The notes under the pieces are model-generated. The model saw nothing but the letters and a program-made list of their open reading frames with translations, was not told the origin of the DNA and ran no database searches. From Flavobacterium psychraerolatum (GTDB lineage Bacteria; Bacteroidota; Bacteroidia; Flavobacteriales; Flavobacteriaceae), in contig NZ_JAOQMX010000011.1 in NCBI RefSeq assembly GCF_025960985.1, positions 1 to 64,000 on the forward strand: 64,000 bases of DNA, written 5' to 3'. Of the stretch, positions 43,751 through 53,448 are shown one piece after another (within the stretch, counting starts at the first letter, position 1; every line of letters starts with the position of its first letter). The translations under genes were made by a program, and so were the position numbers.

Positions 43751-45352
43751 ATGAGGAATTTTGCAGATTTAATAAAAACATTAGATAGTACCAACAAAAC
43801 AACTATTAAAGTAGAAGCCTTAACTCAATATTTTCTACAAGCTTCTCCAGAGGATAAAGTATGGACTATCGCCATTCTTTCGCATCGTCGTCCATCGAGG
43901 CCAGTAAACACCACTTTACTAAGACTTTGGGCCAATGAACTGGCTAATATACCCATGTGGTTGTTTGAAGAAAGTTATCATATAGTGGGAGATTTAGCCG
44001 AGACTATAGCATTGATTATTCCTACCACAAAAGAATATTCAGATAAAAGTTTAACAGAATTCCTTCAAGAAATAATAGCCTTAAAGAAAAAAACCGAAGA
44101 GGAAAAAAAAGCATACTTGCAGCTAAATTGGTTGGCTCTAAATTATTATGAGCGTTTTGTTTTCACAAAATTAATCACGGGTAGTTTTAGAGTTGGTGTT
44201 AGTCAAAAATTAATGACAAGGGCTTTGTCTAAAGCAGAAAATGTTGACGAGGATATTTTGGCTTATAAATTAATGGGGAATTGGGATCCTAATAAAATTA
44301 CTTTTCAAGAATTAATTTTGGATGAAAAGAGTAGTGATTATTTATCAAAACCTTATCCGTTTTACTTAGCGTATCCTATTGAAGGAGAAGTAGGTAATTT
44401 AGGAAATAGTGACGAATGGTCAATAGAGCATAAATGGGATGGTATCCGTTCACAAACTATCATTAGAGAAGACGAAATTTTTGTATGGTCTAGGGGAGAA
44501 GAGTTGGTAACAGACAAATACCCGGAGTTTCAATCTTTATTAGGTATTGTTCCAAATGGTACCGTAATTGATGCTGAAATATTAGCTTTTCCAAATGGTG
44601 AAATAGGAACTTTTAATGATTTGCAGAAACGAATTGGTCGCAAGACAATCTCTGCAAAATTATTAGAGACCAATCCCGTTATTTTAAAAGCTTACGATAT
44701 TCTTGAATGGGAAGGAAGAGATATTAGAAATCAAACCTACGAATATAGAAGGAAAATTTTAGAAAAATTAGTTGAGGATGTAAAGGATAAAAATTTACCT
44801 TTTTATTTATCTGAAAGGGATACTATTACTTCTTGGGATGAAGTAGCAGCAGAACGAATGCTAGCAAGAGAAAAAAGAAGTGAGGGATTAATGATCAAGC
44901 GTACTAATTCTACGTATCAAGTAGGTAGAAAAAAAGGAGATTGGTGGAAATGGAAATTGGAACCACTTGTAATAGATGCTGTTTTAACTTATGCCATGAG
45001 AGGAAGCGGTAGACGTAGTAATTTATTCACAGACTATACTTTTGCTTTATGGCAGGAAAACGAAGTAGGAGAGAAAGAATTAGTAACTTTTGCTAAGGCC
45101 TATTCTGGTCTAACAGATGCGGAGTTTCGAAAAGTGGATGACTTTATAAAGAAAAATACTTTAGAAAAATTTGGACCTGTGCGTAGCGTGACACCCCAAC
45201 TAGTTTTTGAAATTGGTTTTGAAGGGATCGCTCTTTCTAAAAGGCATAAAAGTGGAGTTGCTACTCGTTTCCCTAGAATACTTCGTTGGAGACAAGACAA
45301 AAAGATAGCGGAGGCTAATACGATTGAAGATCTGAAAAGCATGATAATTTAA
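43751..45352 (+). CDS. ATP-dependent DNA ligase (ligase-associated repair cluster)
   Basis: 533 residues. A helical N-terminal domain (about 1-190, LLRLWANELANIPMWLFEES and LNYYERFVFTKLITGSFRVG) precedes the adenylation domain. The lysine that accepts AMP is K228 in EHKWDGIRSQ. Further nucleotidyltransferase motifs are VWSRGEELVTDKYPEF, GTVIDAEILAF and RSEGLMIKR, with the OB-domain motif GDWWKWKLEP. Length and domain order match the LigB-like ATP ligases of Lhr clusters and not the NAD+-dependent replicative ligase. The helicase gene starts 6 bp downstream. Confidence 0.95.
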   Translation: MRNFADLIKTLDSTNKTTIKVEALTQYFLQASPEDKVWTIAILSHRRPSRPVNTTLLRLWANELANIPMWLFEESYHIVGDLAETIALIIPTTKEYSDKSLTEFLQEIIALKKKTEEEKKAYLQLNWLALNYYERFVFTKLITGSFRVGVSQKLMTRALSKAENVDEDILAYKLMGNWDPNKITFQELILDEKSSDYLSKPYPFYLAYPIEGEVGNLGNSDEWSIEHKWDGIRSQTIIREDEIFVWSRGEELVTDKYPEFQSLLGIVPNGTVIDAEILAFPNGEIGTFNDLQKRIGRKTISAKLLETNPVILKAYDILEWEGRDIRNQTYEYRRKILEKLVEDVKDKNLPFYLSERDTITSWDEVAAERMLAREKRSEGLMIKRTNSTYQVGRKKGDWWKWKLEPLVIDAVLTYAMRGSGRRSNLFTDYTFALWQENEVGEKELVTFAKAYSGLTDAEFRKVDDFIKKNTLEKFGPVRSVTPQLVFEIGFEGIALSKRHKSGVATRFPRILRWRQDKKIAEANTIEDLKSMII

Positions 45353-45358
45353 CTGAAT

Positions 45359-47821
45359 ATGAATAGAGCAAAATTAATCGAAATTGCTGATGATTGGTTT
45401 CATAAACAAAACTGGAAACCATTTCCTTTTCAAAAGCAGACTTGGAATGCCTTCTTGCAAGGGAAAAATGGTTTGCTAAATGCTCCAACAGGAAGTGGGA
45501 AAACCTATGCACTTTGGTTACCTATCGTTCTTCACTATATAAAAGAAAATCCTAATTATAAAACAAAGCACCAACCCGGTCTTAAGGCAATCTGGATAAC
45601 ACCACTACGTGCACTTTCTGCAGAGATAAAACAAGCTGCAGAACGAGTTGCAGATGGATTGGGAACAAAGATGACCGTTGGTGTGCGGACTGGTGACACC
45701 TCTACAAGTGAAAGATCCAAGCAGAAGACAAAAATGCCAGATCTATTAATAACAACACCAGAAAGCCTACAATTATTAATTGCTACCAAAGGGTATGAAA
45801 AAATATTTGGGACCTGCACCGCAATTATTATAGACGAATGGCATGAACTCATTGGGACTAAACGAGGAGTACAAATGGAATTGGCATTATCAAGATTAAA
45901 AACGATTGCTCCAAAAATAAGAATTTGGGGTATTTCTGCAACAATAGGAAATCTTGAACTTGCACAAAAAGTGTTATTAGGTCATCGATCTGAAGCACTC
46001 GAAAATTCTGTATTGATTAAAGCGAATATCAATAAAAAAATCACTATAAAATCAATACTTCCAGAACATATGGATTCCTATCCATGGAGAGGACATATGG
46101 GTTTACATCTAATAAGTGAAGTTGCTAAAATAATTAGAACTAGTAAAACAACTCTAATTTTTACAAATACTAGGTCACAATGTGAAATTTGGTTTCAGGC
46201 TTTACTAGAAAAGTACCCAGAATTTGCTGGTGAAATGGCCATGCATCACGGAAGTATAGCTAGGGAAACTAGGTTTTGGGTGGAAAGTGCTATCAAAAAT
46301 GAAGATTTAAAAGTAGTAGTATGTACCTCTAGTCTTGATTTGGGGGTTGATTTTGCCCCTGTAGAAACTATAATTCAAATTGGTAGTCCCAAAGGAGTAG
46401 CTCGTTTTTTACAACGTGCTGGTAGAAGTGGACATCAACCAGGCAAAGAGAGTGTAATTTATTTTTTAGCCACCCATGCCATGGAACTTATTGAAGCTTC
46501 AGCATTAAAAAAAGCAGCTGAAAATAATAATATAGAAGATAGAATTCCTTATTTGGATAGTTATGATGTCTTAATTCAATACCTGAATACCTTGGCTGTT
46601 TCAGAAGGATTTTTTCCAAATACTATTTTTAAAGAAATTCAACAAACTTTTTGCTTTCAAAACATTACAGAAGACAATTGGAGATGGATTCTAAATTTTA
46701 TTACCAACGGAAGTCAAAGTCTCGAAAGATATGATGAATTCAAAAAAGTTGAAATTGAAGAATCTGGGTTGTATAAAATAAATAGCCGCAGAACAGCCAT
46801 GCAACATCGCATGCAAATTGGAACAATAGTGAGTGATGCCGTTTTAAATATTAAATTTGTAAGTGGTGGTTATATTGGCTTTATAGAGGAATGGTTTGCT
46901 TCAAAATTGCAAAAAGGGGATACATTTGTTTTCGGGGGTAAAAAACTAGAATTTTATGCTCTAAAAAATATGCAAGTATTGGTTCGAAAAGCTTCTGTAA
47001 AAAAAACAGCAAAAACAGTAAGTTGGATGGGAGGAAGAATGTCTTTTTCTGCCCAAATGAGTGATATGTTGCGTGCGGAACTATACGCTGCCAATTCGGA
47101 TATTCTTACCCCAGAATTAAAAGCTTTGGAGCCCGTTTTTTCTAGGCAACGGAAGGAAAGTATCATTCCAAATGAAAATCAATTTCTAATAGAAACTTTT
47201 AAAACAAGAGAAGGATTTCATGCAATATTTTATCCGTTTGAAGGACGATTTGTACATGAGGCATTGGCTAGCGTATTATCGTATCGAATTTCTTTACTTT
47301 CACCCATTACATTTTCTTTAGCATACAATGATTATGGATTCGAATTGCTCTCGGACCAAGAAATTAATCTAGAATCAGTTTTTGATAATAATTTATTTTC
47401 AACAGAATACTTGCATGAGGATTTGCAACAAAGTTTAAATGCTACCGAAATGGCAAGAAGAAAATTTAGAGATATCGCTATAATTTCAGGTCTATTATTT
47501 ACGGGTATGCCAGGTAAATTTGTTAAAACGAAACATTTACAAAATGGTTCCCAGTTGCTGTTTGAAGTATTTAGGGATTATGAACCAGATAATTTACTTT
47601 TGCAACAAGCTTACATAGAAACATTTGAACACCAATTGGAAGAAGGAAGATTATTGCAAGCTCTAGAACGGATCAACAATCAGGATTTTGTACTTAAAAA
47701 TTGTGAAAAACCTACCCCTTTTAGCTTTCCTATAATTACGGACAGGTTGAGAGAAAAATTATCTAGTGAAAGTCTAGCGGCCAGAATCGCAAAAATGACT
47801 GCTAGTTATACTAAAGCTTAA
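45359..47821 (+). CDS. Ligase-associated DEXH-box helicase (Lhr-like)
   Basis: 820 residues, superfamily 2. Motif I is LNAPTGSGKTYALWLP (about 40-55), Ia WITPLRALSAEI, Ib TTPESL, motif II DEWH (near 160, the DEXH form), III GISATIGN, IV LIFTNTRSQCE, V TSSLDLGVDFA and VI FLQRAGRSGHQPG. The C-terminal half is the Lhr-specific region (PFEGRFVHEALASVL near residue 625). It unwinds DNA with 3'-5' polarity in studied relatives. It is placed 6 bp after the ligase and 6 bp before pdeM, a tight operon. Confidence 0.95.
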   Translation: MNRAKLIEIADDWFHKQNWKPFPFQKQTWNAFLQGKNGLLNAPTGSGKTYALWLPIVLHYIKENPNYKTKHQPGLKAIWITPLRALSAEIKQAAERVADGLGTKMTVGVRTGDTSTSERSKQKTKMPDLLITTPESLQLLIATKGYEKIFGTCTAIIIDEWHELIGTKRGVQMELALSRLKTIAPKIRIWGISATIGNLELAQKVLLGHRSEALENSVLIKANINKKITIKSILPEHMDSYPWRGHMGLHLISEVAKIIRTSKTTLIFTNTRSQCEIWFQALLEKYPEFAGEMAMHHGSIARETRFWVESAIKNEDLKVVVCTSSLDLGVDFAPVETIIQIGSPKGVARFLQRAGRSGHQPGKESVIYFLATHAMELIEASALKKAAENNNIEDRIPYLDSYDVLIQYLNTLAVSEGFFPNTIFKEIQQTFCFQNITEDNWRWILNFITNGSQSLERYDEFKKVEIEESGLYKINSRRTAMQHRMQIGTIVSDAVLNIKFVSGGYIGFIEEWFASKLQKGDTFVFGGKKLEFYALKNMQVLVRKASVKKTAKTVSWMGGRMSFSAQMSDMLRAELYAANSDILTPELKALEPVFSRQRKESIIPNENQFLIETFKTREGFHAIFYPFEGRFVHEALASVLSYRISLLSPITFSLAYNDYGFELLSDQEINLESVFDNNLFSTEYLHEDLQQSLNATEMARRKFRDIAIISGLLFTGMPGKFVKTKHLQNGSQLLFEVFRDYEPDNLLLQQAYIETFEHQLEEGRLLQALERINNQDFVLKNCEKPTPFSFPIITDRLREKLSSESLAARIAKMTASYTKA

Positions 47822-47827
47822 ATTAAT

Positions 47828-48472
47828 ATGATAATCAATATTAAGAATCAAGATTTTACTTTACACCATTTAGGAGCTATTTATTGGAACGAAAAAAAAA
47901 CACTTTTAATTTCAGATGTGCATTTTGGAAAAGTAGCTCATTTTAGAAAACACGGTATTGCAATACCTAGAGATGTTTATATAGAAAATTATAATAATTT
48001 GGATATTTTAATTGCTACATACAATCCCGATATTATTGTTTTTTTAGGAGATTTATTTCATAGTTTCTTAAATAGTGAATGGCAGATATTTAAAGAATGG
48101 ACAAAATATATAAAGCGAAAAGTTATTCTTATCGAAGGGAATCACGATGTTATTGATAAAGAATATTATATTAATTTGAATATCGAAGTGCTTCCACAAT
48201 TAATATGGGATGATTTTTTATTTACACACCATCCAATAGAACATAAAAAATATTTTAATTTTTGTGGACACATTCACCCAGGCGTAAAGCTTTTTGGGAT
48301 AGGTAGACAGCATCTAAAGCTGGCTTGCTTTTTTCAAACACCCAATCAAATGATTTTACCCGCTTTTGGATCTTTTACAGGAAAATATTTTATAGCACCA
48401 ACAAAGGACAATACAATTTTTGGAATTGCAGATGATACTGTTTTTAAAATTAAATTTAATGAACAAATTTAA
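47828..48472 (+). CDS. pdeM: Ligase-associated endonuclease PdeM (calcineurin-like phosphoesterase)
   Basis: 214 residues. The five metallophosphoesterase blocks are present in order: LISDVHFGKVAHFRKHG, VFLGDLFHS, IEGNHDVID, FTHHPIE and FCGHIHPG. The family is the PdeM subgroup tied to the ligase-helicase operon; studied members cut DNA with a bound metal pair. It is last in the four-gene unit. The reading frame at 48456-48785 overlaps its 3' end in the opposite direction. Confidence 0.93.
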   Translation: MIINIKNQDFTLHHLGAIYWNEKKTLLISDVHFGKVAHFRKHGIAIPRDVYIENYNNLDILIATYNPDIIVFLGDLFHSFLNSEWQIFKEWTKYIKRKVILIEGNHDVIDKEYYINLNIEVLPQLIWDDFLFTHHPIEHKKYFNFCGHIHPGVKLFGIGRQHLKLACFFQTPNQMILPAFGSFTGKYFIAPTKDNTIFGIADDTVFKIKFNEQI

Positions 48473-48785
48473 TTTGACTCAATGGATTTTTGAGTAAGTT
48501 GTTTTTTTTTAAATCAAATTTCTCTAGTATCGAAATATTGTTATCAATTACAATGATTTTTAACTCTACTGTGAATGATAATAGAAACATTTCAAAATAA
48601 TTTGATTGTGTCGCATTTATCAATAATTCATTTGTAAAGGTTGATACCATTAAATTATATCCTCCCATCGCTAGTTTGTTAAATAGTAGTATTGCGTTCA
48701 TAATCTTGATGTTTAACATTGTAAATTTATATCTATAAGGTCTATAGCTCGTTATATAATTTTTGTAGATATTTACAGAATACAT
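48456..48785 (-). CDS. Possible small protein, convergent and overlapping pdeM
   Basis: Open for up to 109 residues; internal ATGs at 48719 and 48701 would give 87 or 81. It reads IMNAILLFNKLAMGGYNLMV then STFTNELLINATQSNYFEMF and VELKIIVIDNNISILEKFDL, with a hydrophobic strand pattern. It is not recognised. Its stop lies inside the last codons of pdeM (17 bp overlap) and the remainder fills the pdeM-pyrF gap. There is no clear promoter or ribosome-binding site. It could be a genuine small protein or a chance frame. Confidence 0.3.
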   Translation of the reverse strand: MYSVNIYKNYITSYRPYRYKFTMLNIKIMNAILLFNKLAMGGYNLMVSTFTNELLINATQSNYFEMFLLSFTVELKIIVIDNNISILEKFDLKKNNLLKNPLSQIKFVH

Positions 48786-48806
48786 ATTAAAAACAATTAA
48801 ACTTTG

Positions 48807-48814
48807 TAAATTTG
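48807..48814 (+). promoter_or_regulatory. -7 element of pyrF
   Basis: TAAATTTG fits TAnnTTTG and lies 19 bp before the pyrF ATG. No good -33 TTG is present. Confidence 0.5.
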
Positions 48815-48833
48815 CAGTACAATAAAACTACAG

Positions 48834-49655
48834 ATGACTACACAACAACTTTTCGATCAAATTCTGCTAAAAAAATCATTTCTATGCGTAGGCTTAGATG
48901 TCGATTTAAATAAGATACCAGAATACTTATTAGCCCTTGAAGACCCCATTTTTGAGTTTAATAAAGCCATTATAGATGCTACCCATGACTTGTGTGTTTC
49001 CTACAAACCAAATATCGCTTTTTTTGAAGCTTATGGTATAAATGGGTGGATGTCGCTACAAAAAACAATCAATTATATCAACGAGAATTATCCAGATATT
49101 TTTACAATTGCCGATGCAAAAAGAGGGGATATAGGTAATACCTCTTCTATGTATGCCAAAGCTTTTTTTGAAGATTTGAATTTTGATAGTGTTACGGTTG
49201 CTCCTTACATGGGTAAGGATTCGGTAGAACCATTCTTAGCTTTCGAAAATAAACATACCATCATGTTGGCTTTGACTTCCAACGAAGGTGCTTTTGATTT
49301 TCAAACTTTAACGGTTGATGGTAAAGAATTGTACAAGCACGTGTTGGAAACTTCAAAATCATGGAAAAATAACGAAAACCTTATGTATGTGGTAGGAGCG
49401 ACCAAAGCAGAATATTTTACAGAAATTCGTAAAATTGTTCCCAATAGTTTCTTACTCGTTCCAGGTGTAGGAGCACAAGGAGGAAGTTTGGCTGAAGTAT
49501 GCAAATACGGAATGAATGATAAAATTGGTTTATTGATTAATTCATCAAGAGGGATTATTTATGCTTCAAAAGGTACTGATTTTGTCGAAAAAGCAAGAGT
49601 AGAAGCTTTAAAAATGCAACAAGAAATGGAAGTGATTATGGCTGATAAATTTTAA
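48834..49655 (+). CDS. pyrF: Orotidine 5'-phosphate decarboxylase
   Basis: 273 residues, the longer (PyrF type 2) form common in Bacteroidota. The catalytic block is D94-A-K96-R-G-D-I ([14 protein letters not shown]), with substrate loops [30 protein letters not shown] and VPGVGAQGG. It makes UMP from OMP in de novo pyrimidine synthesis. The next gene follows 27 bp later on the same strand, but the functions are unrelated. Confidence 0.97.
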   Translation: MTTQQLFDQILLKKSFLCVGLDVDLNKIPEYLLALEDPIFEFNKAIIDATHDLCVSYKPNIAFFEAYGINGWMSLQKTINYINENYPDIFTIADAKRGDIGNTSSMYAKAFFEDLNFDSVTVAPYMGKDSVEPFLAFENKHTIMLALTSNEGAFDFQTLTVDGKELYKHVLETSKSWKNNENLMYVVGATKAEYFTEIRKIVPNSFLLVPGVGAQGGSLAEVCKYGMNDKIGLLINSSRGIIYASKGTDFVEKARVEALKMQQEMEVIMADKF

Positions 49656-49682
49656 TTTTCGAAAAAATAAACCACTATAGTT

Positions 49683-50483
49683 TTGAAGAAACTTACTTTT
49701 ACAGACCAATTGGGAACCGTGCATTTTTTTTCGAAAATGCCGCAACGAATTATTTCATTGGTACCATCGCAAACAGAATTACTACATGACTTGGGCTTAG
49801 AAATGCAGCTTATTGGAATTACTAAATTTTGTGTACACCCATATCACTTACAATCTACAAAGATCAAAATAGGTGGGACCAAAAAAGTGCATTACGAAAA
49901 AATCCGATTGTTAGAACCCGATATTATCATTTGCAATAAGGAAGAAAACACCAAAGAGATTGTTGAAAAATTAAGTGAAATTTGTCCAGTTTGGGTTACA
50001 GATATTAGAACGATAAAGGATAATTTTCAGATGATTTCCGATTTTGGACAACTATTTAATCGTCGTGTCGAGGCACGAAAATGGAATGATAAATTAGCTT
50101 TTGGATTGCGTAACTTTAAATCTTTTATTCAAGACCAACCTATAAAAAAAGTAGCCTACTTTATTTGGAAAAATCCTTATATGGTGGCAGGATCAGATAC
50201 TTATATTGATGAGCTATTGCAACTCAATCATTTCGAAAATGTTTTTGGTACAATAAACCGTTATCCCCAAGTGACTGTACCGCAGTTAATAGATGCTAAA
50301 CCAGAAATTATCATGTTGTCATCAGAGCCATATCCCTTTAAAAAAGAAGATGGTTATCAACTACAACCTGATTTGTCAACAACTCAATTTGTTGTTGTTG
50401 ATGGTGAAATGTTTTCTTGGTATGGAACCAGACTCTTAAAAGCTTTTGAATACTTTCAAATGATTCACACATCTTTCAGGTAA
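49683..50483 (+). CDS. BtuF-like helical-backbone metal/cobalamin-binding protein
   Basis: 266 residues. TTG at 49683 is the only start that gives the full domain (KKLTFTDQLGTVHFF); the first ATG would remove it. Periplasmic-binding-protein fold type III blocks are PQRIISLVPSQTELLHDLGL, IRLLEPDIIICNKEENTKEI and VAGSDTYIDELLQLNHFENV. There is no signal peptide, so it may stay in the cytosol or be exported in another way. That is a known peculiarity of flavobacterial relatives. It lies in the same direction as pyrF, 27 bp away; no ABC permease is near. Ligand unknown. Confidence 0.85.
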   Translation: MKKLTFTDQLGTVHFFSKMPQRIISLVPSQTELLHDLGLEMQLIGITKFCVHPYHLQSTKIKIGGTKKVHYEKIRLLEPDIIICNKEENTKEIVEKLSEICPVWVTDIRTIKDNFQMISDFGQLFNRRVEARKWNDKLAFGLRNFKSFIQDQPIKKVAYFIWKNPYMVAGSDTYIDELLQLNHFENVFGTINRYPQVTVPQLIDAKPEIIMLSSEPYPFKKEDGYQLQPDLSTTQFVVVDGEMFSWYGTRLLKAFEYFQMIHTSFR

Positions 50484-50510
50484 TTTAAAAAATATTTGAA
50501 TATATCATAA

Positions 50511-50552
50511 AAAACTGTGGTAGAATATCGTCATTCTACCACAGGTTTTTTA
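50511..50552. terminator. Bidirectional terminator between convergent genes
   Basis: ACTGTGGTAGAAT / ATTCTACCACAGT-type stem (right arm ATTCTACCACAGGTTTTTT) with a short loop. A- and T-tracts on both sides let it act for the pyrF/BtuF-like unit and the minus-strand small membrane gene. Confidence 0.9.
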
Positions 50553-50759
50553 TTTTTTTGATCCATTGGCAACCAAAAAGATACCCCCAAGTAAAATTAC
50601 TCCACCGATAATAGGTGACCAACTCACAGGATTATTTTTTTCTTTGTTAATTTCGATTGGTCCAATATCAACCACTTTTTCTTTAGTAACGTAATTAAAT
50701 CCAGTGTAGATCATCATAATTGCACCCACTACTACGAGTATTATTCCTGCTGTTTTCAT
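50550..50759 (-). CDS. Small two-helix membrane protein (DUF3185-like)
   Basis: 69 residues. TM1 is AGIILVVVGAIMMIYTGF, followed by a polar segment (YVTKEKVVDIGPIEINKEKN) and TM2 IIGGVILLGGIFLVANG. The pattern TGFNYVTKEKV..IGPI is widely conserved in Bacteroidota but has no assigned function. The -7 motif TATATTTG (complement of 50859-50866) lies 100 bp upstream. It is probably a stress-related envelope protein (inference). Confidence 0.8.
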   Translation of the reverse strand: MKTAGIILVVVGAIMMIYTGFNYVTKEKVVDIGPIEINKEKNNPVSWSPIIGGVILLGGIFLVANGSKK

Positions 50760-50944
50760 AATAATTTTTTAAGTTAATGTTTACATGTTACTTTTCTTAG
50801 CTTCATATGAAGCTATTTCAGTAGTGCTTTTAAAGTATGACTATTGTATTGCTTGAAACAAATATAGATCGAATGCTAACCGCTTATTTTATATTATTTA
50901 ACAGAATAGTTACATTATTTTAGAGAATAAAAAAAGCTATGCGT

Positions 50945-51001
50945 AAAAAAACCACCTGAAATTGACCGATAAAGGCTTACCTAATCAATTTCAAGTGGTT
51001 T
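50945..51001 (-). terminator. Terminator after the FecA-like TonB receptor gene
   Basis: AACCACCTGAAATTGA and TCAATTTCAAGTGGTT form a long stem with a ~20-base loop; the minus strand continues TTTTTTACGC. It starts about 21 bp after the stop at 51022. Confidence 0.8.
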
Positions 51002-51021
51002 CAATACTTATATTTTTTAAT

Positions 51022-53448
51022 TTAGAAAGCGTATTGTAAAGTCGTATAGAAAGTTCTTCTATCTGAGGGTATAATTCCTGGGCCAGGATATCCAGTTGCT
51101 CTACGGGTAAAATAACTATTGTCTGTAAAGTTATTAATACCAGCTTCCAATTTAAAATTTTTCCATTTGTAGGAAGTCGAAATGTCGGCTACATAATAGG
51201 AAGGAATGCTTCCAGAAATTCCTGTTAAGACATTGTTTGAGGAATTACTACTCGCACTAGAAAGCTGTGAAGATAGATACGTAAATTGTATGCTAGATAA
51301 AAAGTTTTTGTATCCAAAACTAGTTCCTGTTTTAATATTATATAGGGGTACAAATTCTACTTTGTCTCCTTTTTTGACAGATGGAATATTTGATTTTAAA
51401 TAAGAAGATCCTGTAATAGAAGAGTTTGTAAATACGTTCCAACTCAAGTTTTCTTTATCAGCAAAATAAGTTTTAGCAATATTCCAATCCAATAATGTTT
51501 CAAATCCATAAGTAAATGCTGTACCAGTATTGGCTGTGATTTTTACAATTTGATTTAAGGCATTTGTACCATCATATTGACCAATTTTATCATTGTAATA
51601 AAGCCCAAAAATGCTTGAGTCAAAGTTTAATTTGTGTGCAATATTTCCTCTTATTCCAATATCCGAAGTATATCCTTTTTCATCGGTAATGTTGGGATCA
51701 ACAGCTTGACTTGCATTTACTGTAAAAATATCGCTGAAGGTTACCGAACGATAGTTTTGCGAAACGTTACCATAAATTTCGACTCCATTCTTAGGTTTAT
51801 AACTTACTCCAACACCAAGCAAAAAGAGGTTTCTATCTTTTGCAATATTCTCTGTTGTGGTCTCATTCAAAATTAAATTACCTGCTAAATCTTTGTTGAT
51901 TTTTTGAAAAGTTCCTTGTGCTTGTGTTTTAATTTTTTCGATTCTAAAACCAGGAGTGATGGTAAAATTAGAATTGATTTTAAAAATGTTTTCACCAAAA
52001 AGAGCCAAATTTAAATTTGGAAAAATAAAACTAGATTGGTTTTGATAATTAGGAAATTCGTCGATTGCAATATTGAAATCGGCATTACTTCCAGAACTTC
52101 CAGGACCTTGCTGCTGGGTATTTCTAGATTGGTAGTATTTTGCACCGATCAAAAAGGCACTTTTTTGTTCACCAATATAATATCTTTTTAGGTAGCGTGC
52201 TTCGGCTCCCCAGTTAACAAAATCACCAATAATTAAATCACGATCTGCCATTGGGTCGGGTGTAGTAATACGATTATCTCTAAAGCCCAATGCTTTTCGA
52301 CTAGCATTCAAACCAAATAATTGCAACGAAAAATCTGAGTTTTCATCAAACCTATGTTTCAATCGTAAGGCATATAGGTTCCAATTTACACCAAACCAGT
52401 TACGGGTTCTATTGCTCTGTCTTGGGTTTTCATTAAACTGTTCATCTGTTAAACCACCTGCTTGCTGCGCCAAATAGTGATAGTAGGTATAATCAAAATG
52501 TAGCGACGTTTTATCATTAAATTTATAATTCAAATTGGCAAAATAGTTTTTGCTTTCAAAGTTGGAGTTGGGACGGTATCCATTTCCTTTTTTATAATTA
52601 AAAAAAGTATAATAGCTAAATTTACCTTTGGTACCGCTCAAAGAAGTGAAATTGGTATATAAACCATATGATCCAATTGTATTACGTGTGACCACTTCAA
52701 TAGGTTGTAGTGCGGGTGTTTTTATTTTAAAGTTAATCAAACCACCAAACTGGGTTCCGTATTGTAGAGACGCAGCCCCACGAATCACTTGAATCTCTTC
52801 TAATGCTTCTGTTGGAGTGGCATAATAACTCTCTGGGTAGCCCAATACATCTGCGCTTATATCATATCCGTTTTGACGCGTATTAAAATTGGCTGTACGA
52901 TTTGGATTCAATCCACGACCACCAATACTCAATTGCAAACCACCATCAGAACTTTCATTAATTGTCAAACCAACCACTTGAGCAAAAACCTGTCTAGCAT
53001 TATTAGTCGATTTATTGGCAGTCAATTTTTCGACATTAATTACTTCAGTCTTTTTACCAGCATAAATTGCAGTTTCTTCTATGTCGTTTAATTTTCGAAT
53101 AGACTGTAGTTTATCGTTTTGTTTTCGTATAATAACTTCGGATAAATTATTTATTTTAGACAAAACAATAGTTAATTCGCTTCCGGTAGTGATGCTTATT
53201 TGCTCGACAATACTATAGCCACTTTTAAAAAATACAATGTCATGACTCCCCTGATTTTTGTAATTAAATTCAAATTGACCACTTGCGTTTGTATATTCTT
53301 TTGCGCCCGTTGTCTTATTGAAAACTTCTACAGCAGACAATTTACTTCCTTTTTCATCAGTGACAGTTCCAGCAATTTTATGTTGTGCAAAGCTATTTAT
53401 CGAAAGTAATAAAAGTAGCAATACCTTATAAGCCTTTGATGGTGTCAT
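51022..53448 (-). CDS. TonB-dependent receptor of the imelysin cluster (FecA-like)
   Basis: I prefer the ATG at 53448 (808 residues), whose signal peptide (KAYKVLLLLLLSINSFAQ) is clean; an ATG at 53487 adds 13 residues. A CarboxypepD_reg-like domain follows (KIAGTVTDEKGSKLSAVEVF), then the plug with SDGGLQLSIGGRGLNPNRTA and EEIQVIRGAASLQYGTQFGG. The barrel resembles Fe(III)-dicitrate-type receptors and ends with TFYTTLQYAF. It overlaps the upstream HTTM gene by 23 bp, so the two are translationally coupled. Its partners (imelysins, di-haem protein) suggest iron or another metal-chelate as cargo. Confidence 0.9.
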   Translation of the reverse strand: MTPSKAYKVLLLLLLSINSFAQHKIAGTVTDEKGSKLSAVEVFNKTTGAKEYTNASGQFEFNYKNQGSHDIVFFKSGYSIVEQISITTGSELTIVLSKINNLSEVIIRKQNDKLQSIRKLNDIEETAIYAGKKTEVINVEKLTANKSTNNARQVFAQVVGLTINESSDGGLQLSIGGRGLNPNRTANFNTRQNGYDISADVLGYPESYYATPTEALEEIQVIRGAASLQYGTQFGGLINFKIKTPALQPIEVVTRNTIGSYGLYTNFTSLSGTKGKFSYYTFFNYKKGNGYRPNSNFESKNYFANLNYKFNDKTSLHFDYTYYHYLAQQAGGLTDEQFNENPRQSNRTRNWFGVNWNLYALRLKHRFDENSDFSLQLFGLNASRKALGFRDNRITTPDPMADRDLIIGDFVNWGAEARYLKRYYIGEQKSAFLIGAKYYQSRNTQQQGPGSSGSNADFNIAIDEFPNYQNQSSFIFPNLNLALFGENIFKINSNFTITPGFRIEKIKTQAQGTFQKINKDLAGNLILNETTTENIAKDRNLFLLGVGVSYKPKNGVEIYGNVSQNYRSVTFSDIFTVNASQAVDPNITDEKGYTSDIGIRGNIAHKLNFDSSIFGLYYNDKIGQYDGTNALNQIVKITANTGTAFTYGFETLLDWNIAKTYFADKENLSWNVFTNSSITGSSYLKSNIPSVKKGDKVEFVPLYNIKTGTSFGYKNFLSSIQFTYLSSQLSSASSNSSNNVLTGISGSIPSYYVADISTSYKWKNFKLEAGINNFTDNSYFTRRATGYPGPGIIPSDRRTFYTTLQYAF

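Noticed and set aside
48456..48785. Toxin-antitoxin component
   Set aside because: No partner gene, no recognisable toxin or antitoxin motif and uncertain coding status.
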